DNA from: an uncultured Porphyromonadaceae bacterium
GTDB taxonomy: Bacteria > Bacteroidota > Bacteroidia > Bacteroidales > Muribaculaceae
Direction: 5' to 3'
DNA length: 10,930 bases
NCBI GenBank assembly: GCA_902494595.1
Contig: CABUTY010000017.1
Location: 1-10,930 of the forward strand
Under the pieces are notes generated by a model. That model was given only the letters and a program-made list of their open reading frames with translations, ran no database searches and was not told the origin of the DNA. This document shows positions 8,275-10,930 of this stretch, one piece after another. Every line of letters starts with the position of its first letter. The first letter of the stretch is position 1. The translations under genes and the position numbers were made by a program.

Positions 8275-8416
8275 TGTAAATTTTTATTATACTTTATGAA
8301 GTCATGCTTTTAAGAATCTTTTTGGTGCTTTCCGCCAGGTTTCATCGGTCACGATGCCCGCATCGCTCCCTCCTCAACTTGCGGAACTCCCACAAAATTT
8401 TCTCAAAATCATTGGC

Positions 8417-9079
8417 TCATAAATTCAAACAGTTTCTTAGATTTGTAAAGATTGCGGCAGTGTTATATGGAGAGAGTGAGATGTTTGTGTGGATTTTATT
8501 GGCATAAAGACTTATGTTTTTGATGTTTTGTTTTAAGAATATTTTTATATTTTGCTTGGAGTATTCTTTAAAGGTTAAATCAACAATCGACAGGCACGGC
8601 AGCAGACCATCGGATGAAGTGTCAAAGAGGGAAGAGTACATACTATATCCGTAAATGCATTTGTTATTGGCAGGTAAAAAATATGATTGTTCCTCGGTTT
8701 CAATTTGGAGATCCAATGGAGGCCAGCTACCGTTGTGGCGTGTGGTTTCATCTTTGCTTCGTTCTTTGCGTGCAGTCTCCCATGTTTCATATATGGTGCG
8801 ATATGCCGCACTTGTGTCAGGATAGAACACAATTCCTATAGCCTGTCGTTTACCTATTTTACAATATACAAGGGAAAAAGTGATGTCAAATTCTTTATTG
8901 TCGCTTTGGCATAATTTGCCGGTTATCGAATCAGAAACCATGCCTATACATACTCCATTCTCATAGTAAGGATGCATGGCTTGACATGGGGATTCAATCC
9001 CACAGATAGACAAGAACGCCAATATGAAAGCGACGATAGGAAAGTAATTGGCTTTTTTGGAAAATTCTGCAAATAACAT
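8417..9079 (-). CDS. Secreted protein of unknown function; C-terminus replaced by an inserted element
   Basis: A 220-aa protein that I do not recognise. Residues 10-34 look like a signal peptide (FPIVAFILAFLSI core, cleavage probably after CQA, much like the CHAT protein). The mature part has scattered cysteines (C44, C57, C73, C141, C162), a charged stretch at 100-116, and a lysine/asparagine-rich C-terminus. The last five residues (NCLNL) and the stop come from the terminal repeat of the element at 8257-8435. Without the element the frame would continue as QSFRKWKSI and stop inside the CHAT start. I chose the ATG at 9079 because the hydrophobic core then lies at a normal signal-peptide distance; the ATG at 9136 would place the start inside the hairpin at 9102-9128. 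There is no Shine-Dalgarno sequence. Low GC like the CHAT gene, and the past overlap, suggest that the two proteins work together. Whether the altered tail still works is unknown. Confidence 0.72.
   Translation of the reverse strand: MLFAEFSKKANYFPIVAFILAFLSICGIESPCQAMHPYYENGVCIGMVSDSITGKLCQSDNKEFDITFSLVYCKIGKRQAIGIVFYPDTSAAYRTIYETWETARKERSKDETTRHNGSWPPLDLQIETEEQSYFLPANNKCIYGYSMYSSLFDTSSDGLLPCLSIVDLTFKEYSKQNIKIFLKQNIKNISLYANKIHTNISLSPYNTAAIFTNLRNCLNL
8418..8435 (-). repeat. Right terminal inverted repeat of the MITE-like element
   Basis: Reads AAACTGTTTGAATTTATG on the minus strand. This repeat supplies the last five codons and, with position 8417, the TGA stop of the 220-aa gene that runs into it. 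Confidence 0.85.
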
Positions 9080-9101
9080 TCTACAATAAAAGTTAAATAG
9101 T

Positions 9102-9128
9102 GTCTGCAGACCATTAAGGCCTGCAGAC
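9102..9128 (-). terminator. Hairpin between the PPC-like gene and the 220-aa gene (terminator or attenuator)
   Basis: In the minus-strand transcript GTCTGCAGGCC and GGUCUGCAGAC form an 11-bp stem with one G-U pair and a 5-nt loop. A moderately T-rich run follows (ACTATTTAACTTTTATT). It lies 61 nt after the stop of the PPC-like gene and 22 nt before the ATG of the next gene. The tail is not a clean T-tract, so partial read-through is plausible. Confidence 0.6.
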
Positions 9129-9189
9129 AGATACAAGATTATTTTCTAATCAATTTGAGTGTATGGTATGATATGAGTCGGGGCGTGAA

Positions 9190-9858
9190 TCAGTTCACGG
9201 CCATACGGTAGAGGTTGGCTCTGCTTCCGCGGTTCACGATCTTGATTTTGTAGGTCTGGGTGCGGGAAGGATACCATGAAGCCACGCACTGGTCGGTGTA
9301 GTCGGCATCGGAAGCCACACGGTTGCCGGCGGGGTCATATACGTAAAGGTCGAGGTCGCTGTCGCCGTCGCCGGAAACAACCACCATTGCCAGCTCGCCG
9401 CCGCGGAACTGTACGTTGTAAACGTCGGTGGAGTTGCCGCTAACCACATCGGTATGAACGGCATAGTTGCTGGTGGCGCCGCGCTTCGAGGAGCTCTTCA
9501 GGCCATCGATGAGGGCGAGAAGGTTCTCGTCGCCGGCTGCGTATTCGGTGGCGTCGGCAAGTATCTGGTTTACGTCGTAGGATACTTTGGACTGCTTGCT
9601 CTCGGCCTTGTCGCCGGCATTCTCTTTTTTACCCTCGAAAGGCTTGTCGGAACCGTTCTTCTGGTAGATCTCCACAGCCTGGATCAGCGGAAGGGCCTCT
9701 TTGTTGGCATAACCGTACTGTACGAGTTCGCCGGCTACTGTCATCATGCGAGCCTCTGCAGGTACTGCGGCGCCGGCCGGTTTCTCTTCGCCTTTCTGTG
9801 CATAGCTCATGCCGCATACTGCGCTCATAGCCATAATGGTAAGAAGTGTTCTCTTCAT
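9190..9858 (-). CDS. Secreted protein with PPC-like beta domain
   Basis: A 222-aa protein. Residues 1-20 are a clear signal peptide (MKRTLLTIMAMSAVCGMSYA, cleavage before Q21). Residues 21-130 are charged, low-complexity and partly helical (a KKENAGDKAESKQSK linker at about 77-91). Residues 133-222 look like the bacterial pre-peptidase C-terminal (PPC) beta-sandwich: a strand rich in V/T, then DGDSDLDLYVYDPAGN (164-179), a W in ASWYPSRTQTYKIKIVN (194-209), and a closing NLYRMAVN. PPC domains usually sit on secreted proteases, so a free-standing one upstream of a secreted CHAT protease is suggestive, but a direct link is inferred. The gene is GC-rich with biased codons like the housekeeping genes and unlike the two genes downstream. 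With its good promoter and G-free leader it is probably well expressed. Confidence 0.85.
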   Translation of the reverse strand: MKRTLLTIMAMSAVCGMSYAQKGEEKPAGAAVPAEARMMTVAGELVQYGYANKEALPLIQAVEIYQKNGSDKPFEGKKENAGDKAESKQSKVSYDVNQILADATEYAAGDENLLALIDGLKSSSKRGATSNYAVHTDVVSGNSTDVYNVQFRGGELAMVVVSGDGDSDLDLYVYDPAGNRVASDADYTDQCVASWYPSRTQTYKIKIVNRGSRANLYRMAVN

Positions 9859-9913
9859 AATTAATTTTGTTGATTGTTGTTATTTGTTGGTATTTGTTGT
9901 TATTGTGATTTTG
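9859..9913 (-). promoter_or_regulatory. G-free, A/C/T-only 5' leader of the PPC-like gene
   Basis: The 55 nt just before the ATG contain no G in the transcript (no C on the plus strand from 9859 to 9913). The sequence is built of repeated AACAAC/AACAAATA units and ends AATTAATT before the ATG. It cannot form GC pairs or a Shine-Dalgarno helix, so it should be unstructured. Such A-rich leaders support translation in Bacteroidetes, which rely little on Shine-Dalgarno pairing. Confidence 0.6.
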
Positions 9914-9938
9914 CCTTGCCGTGTTGGTTTAATCGATG

Positions 9939-9969
9939 TAAAATTACTTAAATATGCCGGAATATCAAA
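9939..9969 (-). promoter_or_regulatory. Probable promoter of the PPC-like gene
   Basis: On the minus strand TTTG (9969-9966), 19 nt, then TAATTTTA (9946-9939) matches TTTG/TAnnTTTG with one mismatch, in the last base. Predicted transcription start is near 9934, giving a leader of about 76 nt. Confidence 0.55.
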
Positions 9970-10034
9970 ATAAAAATTAAACAGACTCCATCTCTTTTCC
10001 GATGCATTTATAATTGTGCTGTTCCCGTTTTGGA

Positions 10035-10103
10035 ATCACAGAACTGAACAGGAACTGCACAGAGAGTTCACAGAGGGGTGCAGTTCCGGTTCAGTTCTGT
10101 GAT
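10035..10103. repeat. 26-bp inverted repeat (25/26) with 17-nt loop and nested GAACTG units
   Basis: Arms are 10035-10060 and 10078-10103, complementary at 25 of 26 positions, with the single mismatch at arm position 16. Each arm carries the GAACTG/CAGTTC unit twice, and the loop contains a related GTTCACAG. CACAGA occurs at the arm start, at the arm-loop junction and in the loop. It lies about 65 bp upstream of the PPC-like promoter and just beyond the terminator at 10120-10155. There is no T-tract next to the stem in either direction, so it is not an ordinary terminator. Its function is unknown; a protein-binding palindrome or a REP-like repeat would fit. Confidence 0.8.
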
Positions 10104-10119
10104 CAAAAATATACAAAAT

Positions 10120-10155
10120 AAAAAAGCCGGACTTCTCACGAGGGCCGGCCTTTTT
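10120..10155 (-). terminator. Bidirectional intrinsic terminator
   Basis: The stem is AAAAAAGCCGG (10120-10130) against CCGGCCTTTTT (10145-10155): five GC pairs, one A/C mismatch and five A-T pairs. On the minus strand the tail reads TTTTTTATTTTG, which is stronger than the plus-strand tail TTTTTCCC. It would end minus-strand transcripts coming from the gene at 10640 or from a non-coding RNA at 10160-10560, and it insulates the PPC-like gene. Confidence 0.75.
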
Positions 10156-10261
10156 CCCGTCTTTTCCGGCATCCGCCGTAGAGACAGTCGATAGAAATTA
10201 CTAATGTATATAACCCAAAATTTAGACAATAATGCTTTTCACTATGGAATTTAGATTCAGG

Positions 10262-10289
10262 GAAGATGCCGGTTTTACGCGGCATCCTC
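10262..10289. repeat. Hairpin GATGCCG/CGGCATC
   Basis: A perfect 7-bp stem (10265-10271 and 10280-10286) with an 8-nt loop, extended by two pairs beyond one mismatch. No T-tract follows on either strand. It may belong to the structured region that follows at 10350-10530. Confidence 0.5.
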
Positions 10290-10349
10290 TGATTTAAGAC
10301 ATGAATTACAAACAAATACTAAAATCATCTTGCGATATTATACAAAGAG

Positions 10350-10530
10350 AATCTGCTCCATGCATGTAGGTGTGACCGGAGGTTAGTCCGACCGCTGTTC
10401 GGAGGCCGTCACTACGGCCTCTGATGTCGTAACTCCATACCATCGACATGGCAGGAGTCGGGATTCATAACCTTGACGGAAAGTGAAGCCGTCTCGCGGC
10501 TTCGGGAAACAATTGTTGCATCAGTTGTGT
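10350..10530. ncRNA. Candidate structured non-coding RNA (strand and family unknown)
   Basis: No reading frame of useful length, but several compact stems in series: TCGGAGGCCGT/ACGGCCTCTGA (10399-10409 and 10414-10424, 11 bp with one G-U, 4-nt loop), ATGTCG/CGACAT (10424-10429 and 10444-10449), and GAAGCCG/CGGCTTC (10485-10491 and 10497-10503, 5-nt loop). The second stem competes with an alternative, ACTCC/GGAGT (10432-10436 and 10454-10458) stacked on CCAT/ATGG. GACGG (10475-10479) can likewise pair with CCGTC (10489-10493) against the last stem. I checked by eye for tRNA, tmRNA, RNase P, SRP RNA, and TPP, FMN and cobalamin riboswitch signatures and saw none. A 6S-like RNA is possible but unproven. 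The minus strand fits better because of the terminator at 10155-10120, but I found no convincing promoter. Confidence 0.35.
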
Positions 10531-10567
10531 CTTTTCTCCTTTTTCGTGAATCTATAACGCGGCCAAA

Positions 10568-10593
10568 GCACCCCATATTTTAGTATGAGGTGC
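10568..10593 (-). terminator. Hairpin downstream of the gene ending at 10640 (weak terminator)
   Basis: In the minus-strand transcript GCACCUCAU pairs with AUGGGGUGC (9 bp, one G-U) around an 8-nt A/U-rich loop, 46 nt after the stop. Only TTTGG follows, so the T-tail is poor. On the plus strand the stem has a C/A mismatch, which supports the minus direction. Confidence 0.45.
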
Positions 10594-10639
10594 AAAATAT
10601 TGTTAAGGAATGTTTTTTAAGAATCTTAAATTTTTCGGG

Positions 10640-10930
10640 TCATAATTGTGCCGTGGCGTCTGTGGCAGGGGAATTGTCGGCCGGGGAGTATGCGTCGGGA
10701 GATACGATAAGCATCAGTATATACCTGTCTGCATCGTCGAGGAGACGCACATCGACCATGTTGTTGTCGACGCGGCCATTCACGAAGAATAAGTCGGGGG
10801 TGTCGGCCACGGCGCCAATGTCAGCGGTTATGTCATTCAGTTCCTGGAGAAGCGTGCCGGAGAAGCCGGCCTGGTCGCTGTTGGCGGCAGCTTTGCCGTC
10901 GCCGGTGTAGGGGAAAAGGAAAAAGTAGCA
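10640..10930 (-). CDS. Unrecognised protein, C-terminal 96 residues (5' end outside window)
   Basis: The minus strand is open from the window edge to a TGA at 10642-10640, giving 96 codons. Codon choice is strongly GC-ending (TTC, CCC, TAC, ACC, GGC, GAC, GCC, AAC), like the other native genes here, which makes this the real strand. The fragment begins CYFFLFPYTGDGKAAANSDQ. It contains a probable beta-rich core (DLFFVNGRVDNNMVDVRLL, then RYILMLIVSPDAY) and ends in a polar, Asp/Ser/Ala-rich tail that looks disordered. I do not recognise a family, and too little is visible to say whether it is exported. The overlapping plus-strand frame at 10590-10910 is its shadow. Confidence 0.7.
   Translation of the reverse strand, partial: CYFFLFPYTGDGKAAANSDQAGFSGTLLQELNDITADIGAVADTPDLFFVNGRVDNNMVDVRLLDDADRYILMLIVSPDAYSPADNSPATDATAQL

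Larger units (their letters stand above)
8257..8435. mobile_element. MITE-like insertion with terminal inverted repeats and target duplication
   Basis: A 179-bp segment bounded by 18-bp inverted repeats with 17/18 identity and flanked by CTTAG on both sides (8252-8256 and 8436-8440). The palindromic ends also permit TTA as a 3-bp duplication, with 181 bp between the copies. It encodes no transposase, and no frame inside is long enough for one, so it would be non-autonomous or a remnant. The parent transposase family cannot be named from the sequence. Read on the minus strand it contains a perfect TATAAT at about 8291-8286, but no matching -35 hexamer. Removing the element plus one CTTAG joins the flanking genes in frame, which is strong evidence that it is a real insertion. 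Confidence 0.8.

Noticed and set aside
8304..8507. A 67-codon plus-strand frame that crosses the MITE-like element
   Set aside because: It starts inside the element and ends antisense to the 220-aa gene, with no resemblance to a transposase that I can see.
9083..9100. TAACTTTT before the 220-aa gene, considered as a -7 box
   Set aside because: The last base does not match and there is no TTTG at 19-21 nt upstream.
9080..9136. An earlier start (9136) for the 220-aa secreted protein
   Set aside because: It would put coding sequence through the hairpin at 9102-9128 and bury the signal-peptide core too far from the N-terminus.
10340..10560. tRNA, tmRNA, RNase P RNA or common riboswitch in the structured region
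   Set aside because: None of the conserved core sequences (T-loop, CCA end, tmRNA 3' tRNA-like end, P4 of RNase P, TPP/FMN/cobalamin boxes) could be found on either strand by eye.
10590..10910. A 106-codon plus-strand frame near the right end
   Set aside because: The minus strand here is open to the window edge with the GC-ending codon bias of its neighbours; the plus frame has the serine-rich composition typical of a shadow.
1..10930. CRISPR array or phage genes
   Set aside because: No regularly spaced repeats and no phage-like proteins are present. The TPR-CHAT protein is not next to any Cas-like gene in this window.

Overview
The window looks like a chromosomal segment of a fairly GC-rich Bacteroidales bacterium (Muribaculaceae-like is a guess). 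The evidence is three good matches to the Bacteroidetes promoter (TTTG, 19-20 nt, TAnnTTTG), starts without Shine-Dalgarno sequences, a long Rel of the Bacteroidetes type, and a membrane-anchored HTH regulator. Apart from the first gene, every gene I could support is on the minus strand.

Layout. 1-533 (+): C-terminal part of a membrane-anchored HTH regulator. 549-1069 (-): a type II toxin-antitoxin pair (RHH antitoxin, YafQ-type toxin) with its own promoter and a repeated operator-like motif. 1189-5486 (-): a two-gene unit in which a bifunctional (p)ppGpp synthetase/hydrolase (rel) is followed 11 nt later by a 7TM-HD phosphodiesterase of the PgpH/YqfF family. This links the stringent response to cyclic-dinucleotide turnover. 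5591-9858 (-): three exported proteins in a row, read from 9858 downwards. They are a small secreted protein with a PPC-like beta domain, an unrecognised secreted protein of 220 aa, and an 881-aa secreted TPR-CHAT caspase-like protease with an intact His/Cys dyad. The last two are visibly more AT-rich than their neighbours, which suggests acquisition. 9859-10639 has no gene, but holds a promoter, a 55-nt leader lacking G, a 26-bp inverted repeat, a bidirectional terminator, and a run of hairpins that may be a structured RNA. 10640-10930 (-): the C-terminal end of an unrecognised protein.

The clearest undescribed structure is at 8252-8440. A 179-bp MITE-like element with 18-bp terminal inverted repeats and a CTTAG duplication sits between the 220-aa gene and the CHAT gene. 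Removing it and one duplication copy in silico restores a continuous reading frame. The upstream protein then ends NLRQSFRKWKSI and its stop codon overlaps the CHAT start by 16 bp. The two genes were therefore apparently a tightly coupled pair, and the insertion changed the upstream C-terminus and moved the CHAT gene about 180 bp away. The working hypothesis is an exported caspase-like protease with one or two secreted partners.
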